Positions 1-9,052 of a stretch of 31,335 nt of DNA are shown here, piece by piece. Position 1 is the first letter of the stretch, and every line of letters begins with the position of its first letter. The DNA is taken from positions 1-31,335 of the forward strand of contig JAVBOF010000169.1 of the NCBI GenBank assembly GCA_031550915.1, given 5' to 3'. The notes under the pieces were generated by a model, which was not told where the DNA came from, searched no databases, and saw only the letters and a list, made by a program, of their open reading frames with translations. The position numbers were made by a program, and so were the translations under genes. The DNA is from JAVBOF01 sp031550915. GTDB taxonomy: Bacteria > Bacillota > Clostridia > Christensenellales > MGBC116941.

Positions 1-1
1 G

Positions 2-643
2 GGTGAAGGTTATAAAAACCTTGGCATAATTTCCTGCTGGGATATCCCCCCACTCAACCAATGGTGCTGGGGCTATATCCAGGGCGTAAATTTTGCAGCG
101 AAGCGAGCTGGTATCAAAGACATAACCGTCCGTCATCATTATGCTAACAGTGCGTCGGCCAATCCTGAAACACAAGCTCTTGCGGCAGCCTGGTATGCAG
201 ATGGCGTAGAGTGTATCCAGTGTAATTCAGCCGGCGGAAACAATTCTATCATTGCGGCGGCAACCGCGGCTAACAAACCTGTGTTTGGCGCAGACGCAGA
301 TTTGTCTGGGGAAGGCCCTACAGTAATTACATCGATGGTCGTAGACCGTACTAAAGTAACCAGGGATGTCCTGACTAGCGTCTATGACGGTTCATTCAAC
401 AACAATGATGGTAAAGAAGTTTGGTTGGGTGCCGCCGAAGGGATTTCGAGGCTTGCCCCGTGGACGAGTAATCGCTTTAAAAATTATACTGAAGCTCAAT
501 ATCAAGAAGATATCAACGCTCTCAAGAATGATATAGAAAAGTGCAGAACCGGCATGATCACGCCGGTTGATGCAGTAGATATACATAAGCTGCAGGAATT
601 GATGGGCGATGATCTCGTCATTAAGGTCGATCACATCACTTGA
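2..643 (+). CDS. BMP-family (PnrA-like) ABC transporter substrate-binding protein, 5' end outside window (module A)
   Basis: This is the C-terminal 213 residues of a basic-membrane-protein family solute receptor. The frame is open from base 2 and closes with TGA at 641-643, so the signal peptide and N-terminal lobe lie upstream of the window. Visible family blocks are GYKNLGII near the edge, then WGYIQGVNFAAKRAG, a YADGV segment, SAGGNNS and PVFGADAD. These align without gaps to the second binding protein of the window (17846-19099). Family members are lipoproteins that deliver purine nucleosides or other small ligands to a two-permease, one-ATPase importer. The ligand cannot be told from this fragment. 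The permease gene follows after 87 bp containing a long hairpin, as expected when the receptor must be made in excess over the membrane subunits. Confidence 0.9.
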   Translation, partial: GEGYKNLGIISCWDIPPLNQWCWGYIQGVNFAAKRAGIKDITVRHHYANSASANPETQALAAAWYADGVECIQCNSAGGNNSIIAAATAANKPVFGADADLSGEGPTVITSMVVDRTKVTRDVLTSVYDGSFNNNDGKEVWLGAAEGISRLAPWTSNRFKNYTEAQYQEDINALKNDIEKCRTGMITPVDAVDIHKLQELMGDDLVIKVDHIT

Positions 644-660
644 TCTTGCTAATTTTTCAA

Positions 661-709
661 TATTTTGCGTGGGCATGGTCCTGGTACGGTATCCATGCCA
701 CGCAAAATA
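661..709 (+). promoter_or_regulatory. Intercistronic hairpin between binding protein and permease genes
   Basis: The left arm (661-678) and right arm (693-709) are complementary over 17 pairs with one bulged G, around a 14-nt loop. The arms contain TTTTGCGTGG and CCACGCAAAA-type sequence. No U-run follows (the next bases are ATAATAAAGG), so it is not a classical full terminator. The position, directly after the receptor stop codon and before the permease ribosome site, fits a 3'-end-stabilising or partial-termination element that raises receptor over permease expression. That role is inferred; the hairpin is directly visible. Confidence 0.75.
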
Positions 710-730
710 TAATAAAGGAAAACATAAAGT

Positions 731-1858
731 ATGGATAATCAGACAATACGCGCCGATGAAAAATTTCTTAAACTTGTGACAAAAGAGGGATATGCAAGCC
801 TGATTGCTGCGTTTTTAACGATTATTCTAGGTCTTTGTATTAGTTTTATTCTTCTTTTAATTTTTGAAAAAGAAATCGCTCTCGACGCTTTCCGAGTCAT
901 GATCACCGGTAGCTTTGAGACAATCGGCGCACAAAAGGGCATAGCTCGCGTTTTATTTTACGCCACCCCTTTAATGTTAACTGGTCTTTCGTTTGGCTTC
1001 ACACTGAAAGCGGGAGTGTTCAATATCGGCGTAGCAGGTCAGTTTGTTATCGGCTTGCTTGTCAGTGTAATTGTTTCAATTCGCTGTACAGGCATGTTCG
1101 GTGATTTCTTATGGCTGGTGGCGATCCTGTGCGGGACTTGTGCAGGAGCCGCTTGGGGCATGCTTCAAGGTGCTCTGCAGGCATTTTTCAACATTCACCC
1201 TATTGTTTGCGGTATCATGATGAATTATATCGGACTGTTTTTGATCACAGCGGTTTGCGAAGCGGATCCACAAGTGTATGCAAAAGGAAGAGGCTGGACA
1301 GAGGTAGTACCTCCAGAAGCTATTATGCCTGATGGCGGTCTTGACCAAATATTTGGTAAAACATCGGCAGTGAACATTGGCTTGTTTTTTGCAGTACTTT
1401 TATGTTTTCTCGCTTTTTTCCTTTTGAAAAAAACAACATTTGGGTATGAAATCAAGGCTGTTGGGTTTAATCCATACGCTTCCCAATATGCAGGCATTAG
1501 CATAAAGAGAACAATAATAATGACCATGTTGTTCGCAGGGCTTTTTGCAGGGCTGGGCGGAGGAATTCAACATCTCAGCGCCGCAGATACGCATTATGCG
1601 ATCACTGATGCATTGCCGCAGCAAGGCTTCACAGGTGTGTCCATTGCCTTGATTGCTGCAGGCAACCCTATAGGCGTAATTTTCGCAGCAATATTTGTTG
1701 CATTCATTCAGGTCGGCGGGCTTGGCATGCAGGCGTATGGACTGCAGCCCGACTTTGTCAATATAATAACATCACTCATCATTTATTTCTGTGCTTTTAG
1801 TTTTGTATTCAAGCATTGGTATAGCAAACTTGTCATAAAGTTGAGGAAAGCGAAATGA
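731..1858 (+). CDS. BMP-type ABC transporter permease 1 (module A)
   Basis: A 375-residue integral membrane protein of the BPD_transp_2 (branched-chain/ribose-type) permease family, the first of the two membrane subunits of a BMP-type importer. It has about eight to ten hydrophobic segments. The family signature GFTLKAGVFNIGVAGQF lies near residues 90-106, and the cytoplasmic coupling region FGYEIKAVGFNPYASQYAGI near residue 240. A purine-rich ribosome site (AAAGGA) sits about 9 bases before the ATG. The stop overlaps the next gene (ATGA), indicating translational coupling. It is paralogous to the permease at 15105-16199, with clear collinear similarity along the full length. Substrate is unknown. 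Confidence 0.93.
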   Translation: MDNQTIRADEKFLKLVTKEGYASLIAAFLTIILGLCISFILLLIFEKEIALDAFRVMITGSFETIGAQKGIARVLFYATPLMLTGLSFGFTLKAGVFNIGVAGQFVIGLLVSVIVSIRCTGMFGDFLWLVAILCGTCAGAAWGMLQGALQAFFNIHPIVCGIMMNYIGLFLITAVCEADPQVYAKGRGWTEVVPPEAIMPDGGLDQIFGKTSAVNIGLFFAVLLCFLAFFLLKKTTFGYEIKAVGFNPYASQYAGISIKRTIIMTMLFAGLFAGLGGGIQHLSAADTHYAITDALPQQGFTGVSIALIAAGNPIGVIFAAIFVAFIQVGGLGMQAYGLQPDFVNIITSLIIYFCAFSFVFKHWYSKLVIKLRKAK

Positions 1859-2811
1859 TAAACACTGTCTATTTTTTTGGGCAGCAAATGCTGTTGTGTC
1901 TTGTACCTTTAATGATCGTTGCGCTCGGAGGAATCTATTCCGAGAGAAGCGGTATCATCAATTTTTCGCTTGAAGGTCTGATGCTTGCCGGTGCCTTTGC
2001 CGGTGCCTTTTTTCTTAGAGGTACGCAGGATATACTTCCCGGAAATGTGTCTTACCTGCTTGCTCTCATTGTCGCCGGATTGGCGGGAGCCATTGTGATG
2101 ATGATGCACTCCTATTCATCAATTTCCCTCGGAGGGAGCCAAATCATCAGCGGCATGGCGGTCAATCTGCTGCTGCCTGCATTGACGATCGTTCTTGCCA
2201 GAGCAATTTTGGGCGTACTTCAGGTTGGTTACACAAACAGGTTCCTCATTCCTAAAATCCCTGTTTTGTCAGATATCCCAATAATAGGTCCTATTTTTTT
2301 CCAGCAAACTTATATTTCAATGTTTGTCGGCTTTATAATGTTGATCGTTACAGTAATTTGCTTCAAAAAGACAAGGTTTGGAATGCGCCTCCACGCGGTT
2401 GGCGAACACCCCCAGGCAGCTGAATCACTCGGTATCAAAGTTGCATCAACACGATACAAGGCGACAGCAATCTCAGGTTTTTTTGCCGGACTTGGGGGAT
2501 TGGCATTCATCGTTCCCAATGCGTCAGAATACGCAGCAAGTGTTGCCGGATATGGGTATTTAGCCTGTGCCGTGGTAATATTTGGTCAATGGCAACCGAT
2601 GCGTATCCTTTGGGCTTCGATTTTCTTTGGCTTTATGAAAACGATCGCTAGTGTGTATACAATAATACCATTCTTTATTGAGCTGGGTTGGAGTGCGTAT
2701 GTTTATAAAGCGATTCCTTACATTGCGACGATAATCATCCTGATTTTCACCTCGAGAAAGTCCAAACAGCCAGCTGCACTAGGGGTTCCCTATGTCAGAT
2801 CGTCAGACTAG
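1855..2811 (+). CDS. BMP-type ABC transporter permease 2 (module A)
   Basis: A 318-residue membrane protein of the same permease family, second half of the heterodimeric channel. It carries the typical YSERSGIINFSLEGLMLAGA block near residues 28-47, the coupling motif FGMRLHAVGEHPQAAESLGI around residues 177-196, and a C-terminal cluster FTSRKSKQPAALG. Its ATG overlaps the permease 1 stop by 4 bases. It is paralogous to the permease at 14158-15105. After its stop there are 137 bases before the ATPase start, longer than other gaps in this operon. I see no strong terminator there, so the ATPase is probably co-transcribed. Confidence 0.93.
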   Translation: MINTVYFFGQQMLLCLVPLMIVALGGIYSERSGIINFSLEGLMLAGAFAGAFFLRGTQDILPGNVSYLLALIVAGLAGAIVMMMHSYSSISLGGSQIISGMAVNLLLPALTIVLARAILGVLQVGYTNRFLIPKIPVLSDIPIIGPIFFQQTYISMFVGFIMLIVTVICFKKTRFGMRLHAVGEHPQAAESLGIKVASTRYKATAISGFFAGLGGLAFIVPNASEYAASVAGYGYLACAVVIFGQWQPMRILWASIFFGFMKTIASVYTIIPFFIELGWSAYVYKAIPYIATIIILIFTSRKSKQPAALGVPYVRSSD

Positions 2812-2948
2812 AAATGTCTAAAGATTGTATCGAGCGCATTATGATCTGTTGCATTGTGTATACCTTACCATATAAATGATGCCATCAATGGATGTCGCAT
2901 ATTAAACTGTGTTATGAAAGACGAACAAGAATAGCGGAGAGGTTAACA

Positions 2949-4481
2949 ATGGGAGAATACATATTTGAGATGAAGAATATCGTTAAATCATTCCCTGGAA
3001 TCGTTGCAAACGATGACATCACCATTCAAGTTCGTAAACAAGAAGTGTATGCCTTGCTTGGAGAGAATGGAGCGGGCAAATCTACGCTGATGAATGTGCT
3101 GTTCGGCCTATATCAACCGGACGATGGAGAAATTTTCATTGACGGAGAGCATGTTAAAATCCACTCTCCTAACGACGCAAACAGGCGTGGAATTGGCATG
3201 GTGCATCAGCATTTCAAATTGGTCAGCAATTTTTCTGCACTACAGAATATCGTGCTCGGTGTTGAAACGATGCGGCGAGGATTTTTAGATATGATAGAAC
3301 CAAGGAAAAAACTAATCGAATTGACGGATCGATACCAGTTAAAAGTAGATTTGGACATGTTGGTTTCGGATATGACAGTAGGAATGCAGCAACGTGTAGA
3401 AATATTAAAAATGTTGTATCGCGAAAACAGCATCCTTATTTTTGACGAACCCACGGCAGTGCTCACTCCCATGGAAACTGAAGAACTAATGAAGAGTATC
3501 GAGGGGCTTGTTGCTGAAGGAAAATCTGTTGTATTTATCTCGCACAAACTAAACGAGGTAATACGGATCGCGAATCGATGTTCTGTATTGCGGCGTGGCA
3601 AAGTTGTTGGAATTGTTGATATAGAAAACACAACCAAGGAAGCACTGAGTGAAATGATGGTAGGCAGAAAGGTAATGCTGAAGCCTGAAAAAGTGGATGT
3701 TATGGCGGGAAAGGCACTCATGAACGTCCGTAATCTCACAATCCACGGCCCAAAAGGTCACAACGACAGCGTGAAGAATGTTTCATTTGACGTGCACGAA
3801 GGCGAGATACTTTGTATTGCGGGCATTGATGGCAATGGACAAACGGAGCTGGTTTACGGACTCACAGGACTGCGAAAAATAAATGGAGGAAGCATCATTG
3901 TTGACGGACAGGACATCAGCCATTCAAACATTCGATACCGCAACGAGTATCATATGTCTCATATTCCCGAAGACCGGCAAAAGTATGGTCTAGTTATGGA
4001 TTATAATATTTCTGAAAACTTTATTCTGCAGACCTATTTTGAAAAACCCATTTCTAATAAAGGACTGATAGATTACAACATGGCTTATAACAATGCGGGT
4101 ACGATGATAGATCATTATGATATCCGTTGTGCTCAAGGTGCGCAAACTATCACGCGAAATATGTCTGGAGGCAACCAACAGAAAGTCATAGTAGCTCGTG
4201 AAATCGAACGGCAGTCGAAGGTGTTGATTGCAGTTCAGCCCACACGCGGAATGGACGTTGGTGCAATTGAGTTCATCCATAAGCAATTGCTCCGTATGCG
4301 GGAAGAAGGCAGGGGAGTACTTCTCATTTCGCTCGAATTAGAAGAGGTAATGAATATTGCTGACCGAATTCTAGTAATCTATGAAGGTGAACTAGTCGGG
4401 GAGTTATATCCTGATAAAACCAATTTTCAAGAACTTGGTTTGTACATGGCCGGGGTAAAGAGGGACACTTTAACGTCTTGA
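2949..4481 (+). CDS. BMP-type ABC transporter ATP-binding protein, two fused nucleotide-binding domains (module A)
   Basis: A 510-residue cytoplasmic ATPase that powers the importer. Domain 1 has Walker A GENGAGKST at residues 38-46, a degenerate signature VGMQQRVEILK, and Walker B LIFDEPTAVLTP. Domain 2 has the degenerate Walker A GIDGNGQTE lacking the usual Lys, a good signature MSGGNQQKV, and a Walker B region AVQPTRGMDVGA. This asymmetry is normal for BMP and sugar-type (CUT2) fused ATPases. I chose the ATG at 2949 because it follows an AGCGGAGAGG ribosome site and matches the start of the paralogue at 17759 (MEEYIFEMRH). An in-frame ATG at 2892 has no such support. Confidence 0.93.
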   Translation: MGEYIFEMKNIVKSFPGIVANDDITIQVRKQEVYALLGENGAGKSTLMNVLFGLYQPDDGEIFIDGEHVKIHSPNDANRRGIGMVHQHFKLVSNFSALQNIVLGVETMRRGFLDMIEPRKKLIELTDRYQLKVDLDMLVSDMTVGMQQRVEILKMLYRENSILIFDEPTAVLTPMETEELMKSIEGLVAEGKSVVFISHKLNEVIRIANRCSVLRRGKVVGIVDIENTTKEALSEMMVGRKVMLKPEKVDVMAGKALMNVRNLTIHGPKGHNDSVKNVSFDVHEGEILCIAGIDGNGQTELVYGLTGLRKINGGSIIVDGQDISHSNIRYRNEYHMSHIPEDRQKYGLVMDYNISENFILQTYFEKPISNKGLIDYNMAYNNAGTMIDHYDIRCAQGAQTITRNMSGGNQQKVIVAREIERQSKVLIAVQPTRGMDVGAIEFIHKQLLRMREEGRGVLLISLELEEVMNIADRILVIYEGELVGELYPDKTNFQELGLYMAGVKRDTLTS

Positions 4482-4819
4482 AAATGGTCGAAACGCAAAT
4501 ACTTTTAATTACCATGTAAATATTTATTTTATGAAACACTAATGGAACATTACTTGATGGATAAACATACGCAGAATCATTAGTCGATTTAATTAAAGAA
4601 TCGGTAATGAGATTTATTTTGTTGTGCTTCTTAGTAATTCTTTATTATATTGCCATGAATAAAAACAGAGGGAGTGTCGATTCCATCTGCTTCCTTCAAT
4701 CTCAATTAGATATCAGTCTATGAAATTATGATATTTTACAATATATATACCGCACTGTATATTAATCACATGAGATTATATCCAAATTTATCCGTCCGAT
4801 ATTTAAGTGAGGTATCGTT
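4482..4819 (+). other. 338-bp AT-rich gap between ATPase and LVIVD genes
   Basis: No gene is supported here. The stretch is AT-rich. A weak promoter-like pair (TTGTGC at 4622-4627 and TATTAT at 4643-4648, 15-bp spacing) could serve the following gene, but the spacing is poor. An AGTGAGGT ribosome site lies immediately before the LVIVD ATG at 4820. No convincing terminator is visible after the ATPase stop, so read-through from the transporter operon is possible. Confidence 0.4.
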
Positions 4820-6145
4820 ATGTTATTAGATAAAAAATACTATTCAAAAAACATTGAACTTGTCGGTTATCATGATTTATGTGATCGGCCTGGTTTTCAG
4901 ATGGCCCTTCAGGAAGCCAACGGAAAATATTATTTGTATATATCACATTTCCGGCATTCCGGATGGACCATTCTTGACGTAACATATCCTGAAGATCCAC
5001 GTTTTATCAGGTTTGTAGAGGGCCCGGAACTCTCCGGCCAATGTACAAATAAAATCCAAGTCGCTGACGGTCTTATGCTATGCGCGCTAGGAACAGGCAT
5101 TCCGTTTCTGCACAATATAGGCGCAGACGACCCATATATTGCCGGGCTCTATATCTTTGACGTAAAGGAAGATCCCGAGAACCCGAAATTTCTTTCTTAT
5201 TGGAATGCGGGAGAACCTCAAAGCTGCGACAACATCTGTCTCGGCGTACACAGGTTTTTTTATAACGGCGGCAGATACGCACATCTTTCTTCAACATGCG
5301 ATGGCTATTCAAATATGATTTACCGTATCCTTGATTTGCATGACCCAACAAATCCAATAGAAGTTGGGCGTTGGTGGCTTCCCGAGCAATGGGAGTCAGG
5401 TATACTCGATAAAGATAAACCTTTGGTAGACTTCCCACTTTCTCAGCCTGGTATGCACGGACCTCCATATATAAAAGGTAATTATGCATATTGCGGCTAC
5501 AATGGCGGCGGAATGGTTATATTGGATATTTCCGATATCAAAGTACCTAAACTTGTAGGTCAGCTACATACGTATCCTCTTCTTGGAGGAAAGTTTGCGG
5601 GGTCAAGATGTCATACCGTTTTGCCGCTGTCTAAGCGGCCATATGCCATTTTCACCAACGAAGGAGAACGCTTTAATTGCTTTAACAAGGAAATCATCAA
5701 AAACCAGGCTCAGCCGTTGTGTACACTTGGCGTCGTCGACGTTTCTGATGTTACAGATCCAACACTTATTTCAATATTTCCATATCCCGAAGTCCCTGCC
5801 GGCTTCCCTTACGAAAACTTTAACGATTGCGGCATTGGCTGCCCCGGCCCGTTTGGTCCACATAATATCCATGAACCACATGACCACCCAGACCTTGAAG
5901 ACAGAAGCGACAGGATATACTGCTGTTATTTCCACGCAGGTCTTAGGATATACGATATAAGCGATCCTTTTGTCCCTAAGGAACTTGCATATTTCATTCC
6001 GCCAAATCCAACCTCCTACAAATTTGATTGCTACTACCCCGGCCCTATGATCGCAACAACAGAGGATTGTGTAGTTGATAAGCGAGGATACATATATATG
6101 GATACTTTCCATGATGGACTGTATGTGCTAAAATGTAATATATAA
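4820..6145 (+). CDS. LVIVD-repeat beta-propeller protein (module A)
   Basis: A 441-residue protein built of repeated strands ending in LDVSDP-like motifs: TILDVTYPEDP, YIFDVKEDPENP, RILDLHDPTNP, VILDISDIKVP, GVVDVSDVTDP and RIYDISDPFVP. This is the LVIVD repeat, predicted to form a beta-propeller. There is no signal peptide or membrane segment, so it is predicted cytoplasmic, whereas many LVIVD proteins are exported. Histidines recur at equivalent blade positions (H43, H144, H213, H265, H348, H351), and all are kept in the paralogue at 11841-13181. Such a ring is reminiscent of metal-binding propeller enzymes, so a catalytic role is plausible but unproven. The gene lies downstream of the transporter and convergent with the VOC gene. 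Confidence 0.85.
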   Translation: MLLDKKYYSKNIELVGYHDLCDRPGFQMALQEANGKYYLYISHFRHSGWTILDVTYPEDPRFIRFVEGPELSGQCTNKIQVADGLMLCALGTGIPFLHNIGADDPYIAGLYIFDVKEDPENPKFLSYWNAGEPQSCDNICLGVHRFFYNGGRYAHLSSTCDGYSNMIYRILDLHDPTNPIEVGRWWLPEQWESGILDKDKPLVDFPLSQPGMHGPPYIKGNYAYCGYNGGGMVILDISDIKVPKLVGQLHTYPLLGGKFAGSRCHTVLPLSKRPYAIFTNEGERFNCFNKEIIKNQAQPLCTLGVVDVSDVTDPTLISIFPYPEVPAGFPYENFNDCGIGCPGPFGPHNIHEPHDHPDLEDRSDRIYCCYFHAGLRIYDISDPFVPKELAYFIPPNPTSYKFDCYYPGPMIATTEDCVVDKRGYIYMDTFHDGLYVLKCNI

Positions 6146-6229
6146 GCCGCTTTGTGAGTTCAGATGTAAATAACACTCTCAATGATCGTCTCTCTTGTTC
6201 GTGTTGGCACTATAATAATATCAGGGATT

Positions 6230-6646
6230 CTATCTATCCCATTGGATAAACTCGATTAGAATATTATCCGGGCCGTAGATAAAAGCAACATACAGCCCAA
6301 AGCAAACAGCTGGTCCCATAACGGGTTCAATACCCTTTGTTTTGAAATATGCCAATTCCGCATCCAAATCATCCACTTCAAAGGCAATATGTTTTGTTCC
6401 CTGCGTTTTTGAATCAGTGTCGGGGTGGAGGCGCTCTTCCGGTACGGGTTTCGTTTCTCTGTTTTCGAATAGTTCAACTTCAAAGCCGCCTCCATTATCC
6501 AAAAAGGCCACTCTAAACCCCACTGGAACAAAATCTGTTTTATCTCTTAATGTAAATCCTAATACATCCTCAAACCACATTATTGCAGTTTCAAGGTTTC
6601 TGACGCTTATACCGACATGAAGCGGTTTATACCTTATCATAGACAT
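6230..6646 (-). CDS. VOC superfamily (glyoxalase/dioxygenase-fold) protein (module A)
   Basis: A 138-residue vicinal-oxygen-chelate protein with two beta-alpha-beta-beta-beta units. The four expected metal ligands are visible at H10 (LHVGIS), E58 (EVELF), H86 (KHIAFE) and E132 (LIEF), the 2-His/2-Glu set of glyoxalase I and methylmalonyl-CoA epimerase types. A GGAGGT ribosome site lies 6 bases before the ATG. It is the last gene of the leftward ADH-GRE-VOC operon, 30 bp after the GRE-like gene. Its paralogue at 20707-21141 shares an insert rich in Pro and charged residues (EERLHPDTDS versus DERMHPDKDM). The activity could be an isomerase, epimerase or lyase on a small chelating substrate; it cannot be specified. 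Confidence 0.88.
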   Translation of the reverse strand: MSMIRYKPLHVGISVRNLETAIMWFEDVLGFTLRDKTDFVPVGFRVAFLDNGGGFEVELFENRETKPVPEERLHPDTDSKTQGTKHIAFEVDDLDAELAYFKTKGIEPVMGPAVCFGLYVAFIYGPDNILIEFIQWDR

Positions 6647-6676
6647 TTTGCCAACCTCCTATTTGTAATTAAACGT

Positions 6677-9052
6677 TTAGTACACTTCCTGTTCCAGGCG
6701 GTTTATTATATCTTCCTGAAGATCTACACCCAGCTCCACAAAATACGCACTGTATGTTGCAACTCTCACCAATAGGTCCTTGTATTGTTCCGGTGCTCTT
6801 TGGGCAGCTCGGAGCGTCTCGGTGTCCACAATATTATATTGTACAAAGAATCCGCCTTCTTCTAGAAATGTCCTAAGCATCTGTTCAAACGATTTTATAC
6901 TCGCTCTATCCTTAAGTGCATTTGGGCTGAATCTCATATTGAATACTGAACCATTTGTCAACTTCACATGGTCAAGCTTTGCGACTGAACGGTATGTTGC
7001 CACTGGTCCGCTAACGTTTCTGCCCTGGTAAGGAGAGATTCCTCCCTCTGAAATCGGCAGCCCCGCTTTGCGACCATCGGGAAGGGCACCAACAGCAGCA
7101 CCAAGTGGCACATTCCCCGTTAGGGCAGCCGGAGAAACCGTCATAAGTGAACCACCCGAACCCCTAAGCGGAGTGATAACATCCACACAATGCATCAGCA
7201 CATCATTCACAATATTGTCGACATAGTCTATATCATTTCCGAATTTTGGCGCATCAGTGAGTAGTTTCAAGGTTTTTTCGTGCCCTTCAAAATTTGCGTC
7301 CAAAGCGTCAATCAGTTCAGACATTGTTATTGCTTTATCCTCAAAGACTACTTTCTTTATGGCAGCAAGTGAATCTCCAACGTTTGGCGAACCGGATGGC
7401 GAAATAGATGACCGCGCATACTTCGTGCCTCCGTCCCACATATCCCTGCCGGTCTGTATCGTTCCTTCAAACAAGCTTGAATGGAATGGAATGGGTCTGT
7501 ATTTTGCAAACATATGCCTATCCGAACTGCGGAATACTACGGATACCTTCATCACAAGTTCCGCCTGCTTTTTGTAAGCTTCCCAAACATCTTCATATGA
7601 TTTGAATTTTCTTGGATCCCCTGTCTTTAGCCCAATCAATTTTCCATCGGATCTTCGTTTACCGTCGTTTAGCGCAATTTCGAGTATCATGGGCAAATTC
7701 ACCAGAGTACCTGGAGTGTCTACTGATTTTCCTGCAACCGTAACGGTACTGCAGCCTGTAATGATATAATCCCTCGCATCCTCCAATTGATATCCGTCAT
7801 GAAGCATTTGCTGTATTATGGTTTCATCGCTCATGAATTTAATTTTCCCTCTGAGCGCCTTAGCAACTTCGATAGCCTTTACGACAAAAGAGCTGGGAGT
7901 TTTTTTGGAAATACGAACAACAAGGTCGTTTTGCGTTAGCCTAACATCAAGATCAGCGTCAAGGCAAAGATACGAAAGCTCATTTACCGCATCCTGTCCA
8001 CCTTTTGTCAGACCACCAATGTCTACGTTCATTGTTTGTGGCCATCCCGTAAAGACCTTTGATGTCGGTGTATCGTCAACATTCACGATACCGTTTGCTT
8101 TTATATAAAGCATCGATAGGAGCATCTGTGCAACGTCATCAGTAAGCGTACCTGCTTCCTTTTCCCTTGTGTAGAATGGATATAATGTCTGGTCCAGTCT
8201 TCCGAAGCACAGGCCGTTCCCCTGTCCTTCAATATTTAGCACTGTCCAGGCAAGTATTATTGCCTGAATAGCTTCATAATACGTCTCTGCTGGATTTGCG
8301 GGAACCTTTGCACAGATACGGGCTATCTCCTCGAGCTCTGCCTTTCTTTGGGGGTTATCGCAATATGATGCTTGTTCTTTGGCAAGCTTAGAATATCTCA
8401 TGGCAAAATCAATAGCGGCTTTGTTGGATATCAACATCGCATTAAGATATTGCAGTTTTTCAAAATCTTCTGGAATAGTCAAATCCAACGCGTCGATCTC
8501 GTCTTCAATTTCTTTTCTTATCCCAAGCAACCCAATTTTAATCAATTTTTCATACTTTGCTCCAACGTGCGTTAGGTAATGTCCGTTGGCAGCGAATGTC
8601 GGTCCGCCTAAAAGCCCAGAGTGCATATACTGCTCCAGCAGCTCCGGTGGAACTTTATCCTTCCACATTTTCAGCAGTTCTCTATCTTTCCAATATTTGA
8701 GCAGTTCGATTGTTGCCTTTTTATCGCTCTCACTTAACGGCTCAAATGTGTTTGTTGCTCTTGTAGAAATGAGGTCTATTTCCTCGTTCAAAAACTGGGC
8801 ATTTATTTCCGGAAGCAACATAGCCCCTCGCCAAAACTTTGTTATCCTTCCAACAAGCAATTCATCATCGTCTATAGCTATAGTGACATTGTTCAATATT
8901 TTTTCAAGAGCATGTGCCTGTCGGAACACCGGCTCTCTCCCCTCGGTCTCTTTATATGCTTCGGTCAGCAACAATGCCCTTTCCAAACATACGGAGGGTT
9001 TTACTATCATACGGTTCCTAAGTCGGGTTATCCTCTCTTTGTTCGCAATCAT
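6677..9052 (-). CDS. Glycyl-radical-enzyme family protein with Thr replacing the radical Gly (module A)
   Basis: A 791-residue protein of the pyruvate formate-lyase/glycerol dehydratase superfamily, close in size to glycerol dehydratase-type GREs. The N-terminal PFL domain starts with RLRNRMIVKPSVCLERALLL. GHYLTH is near residue 158, CFGRLDQTLYPFY near 282, and the thiyl Cys is C434 in the block DYIITGCSTVTVAGK. The C-terminal radical domain reads LLVRVATYSAYFVELG, with Thr766 (codon ACA, 6755-6757 on the minus strand) where all GREs I know have Gly. The Glu two residues after the Cys in dehydratase/lyase types (GCVE) is also Thr (T436). The start at 9052 is chosen for its GTGAGG ribosome site and match to the paralogue. 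The gene lies 120 bp after the alcohol dehydrogenase gene and has no dedicated activase. The reaction is unknown. Confidence 0.9.
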   Translation of the reverse strand: MIANKERITRLRNRMIVKPSVCLERALLLTEAYKETEGREPVFRQAHALEKILNNVTIAIDDDELLVGRITKFWRGAMLLPEINAQFLNEEIDLISTRATNTFEPLSESDKKATIELLKYWKDRELLKMWKDKVPPELLEQYMHSGLLGGPTFAANGHYLTHVGAKYEKLIKIGLLGIRKEIEDEIDALDLTIPEDFEKLQYLNAMLISNKAAIDFAMRYSKLAKEQASYCDNPQRKAELEEIARICAKVPANPAETYYEAIQAIILAWTVLNIEGQGNGLCFGRLDQTLYPFYTREKEAGTLTDDVAQMLLSMLYIKANGIVNVDDTPTSKVFTGWPQTMNVDIGGLTKGGQDAVNELSYLCLDADLDVRLTQNDLVVRISKKTPSSFVVKAIEVAKALRGKIKFMSDETIIQQMLHDGYQLEDARDYIITGCSTVTVAGKSVDTPGTLVNLPMILEIALNDGKRRSDGKLIGLKTGDPRKFKSYEDVWEAYKKQAELVMKVSVVFRSSDRHMFAKYRPIPFHSSLFEGTIQTGRDMWDGGTKYARSSISPSGSPNVGDSLAAIKKVVFEDKAITMSELIDALDANFEGHEKTLKLLTDAPKFGNDIDYVDNIVNDVLMHCVDVITPLRGSGGSLMTVSPAALTGNVPLGAAVGALPDGRKAGLPISEGGISPYQGRNVSGPVATYRSVAKLDHVKLTNGSVFNMRFSPNALKDRASIKSFEQMLRTFLEEGGFFVQYNIVDTETLRAAQRAPEQYKDLLVRVATYSAYFVELGVDLQEDIINRLEQEVY

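Noticed and set aside
2892..2948. Longer ATPase start at the ATG at 2892
   Set aside because: The added 19 residues are not shared with the paralogue, and the ATG at 2949 has the ribosome site.
3206..3739. 177-codon open frame antisense to the module A ATPase
   Set aside because: Ser/Thr/Phe-rich shadow of the ABC domain with no family motif.
6750..6765. Gly-to-Thr change as a sequencing error or local frameshift
   Set aside because: The frame is intact on both sides, Gly (GGN) to Thr (ACN) needs two base changes, and the independent second copy shows Thr with a different codon.
6677..9052. Naming the GRE-like genes pyruvate formate-lyase, glycerol dehydratase or choline TMA-lyase
   Set aside because: The scaffold is similar, but the radical Gly and the catalytic Glu are both Thr, and the adjacent genes do not form any of those known operons (no acyltransferase, no diol utilisation or microcompartment genes).
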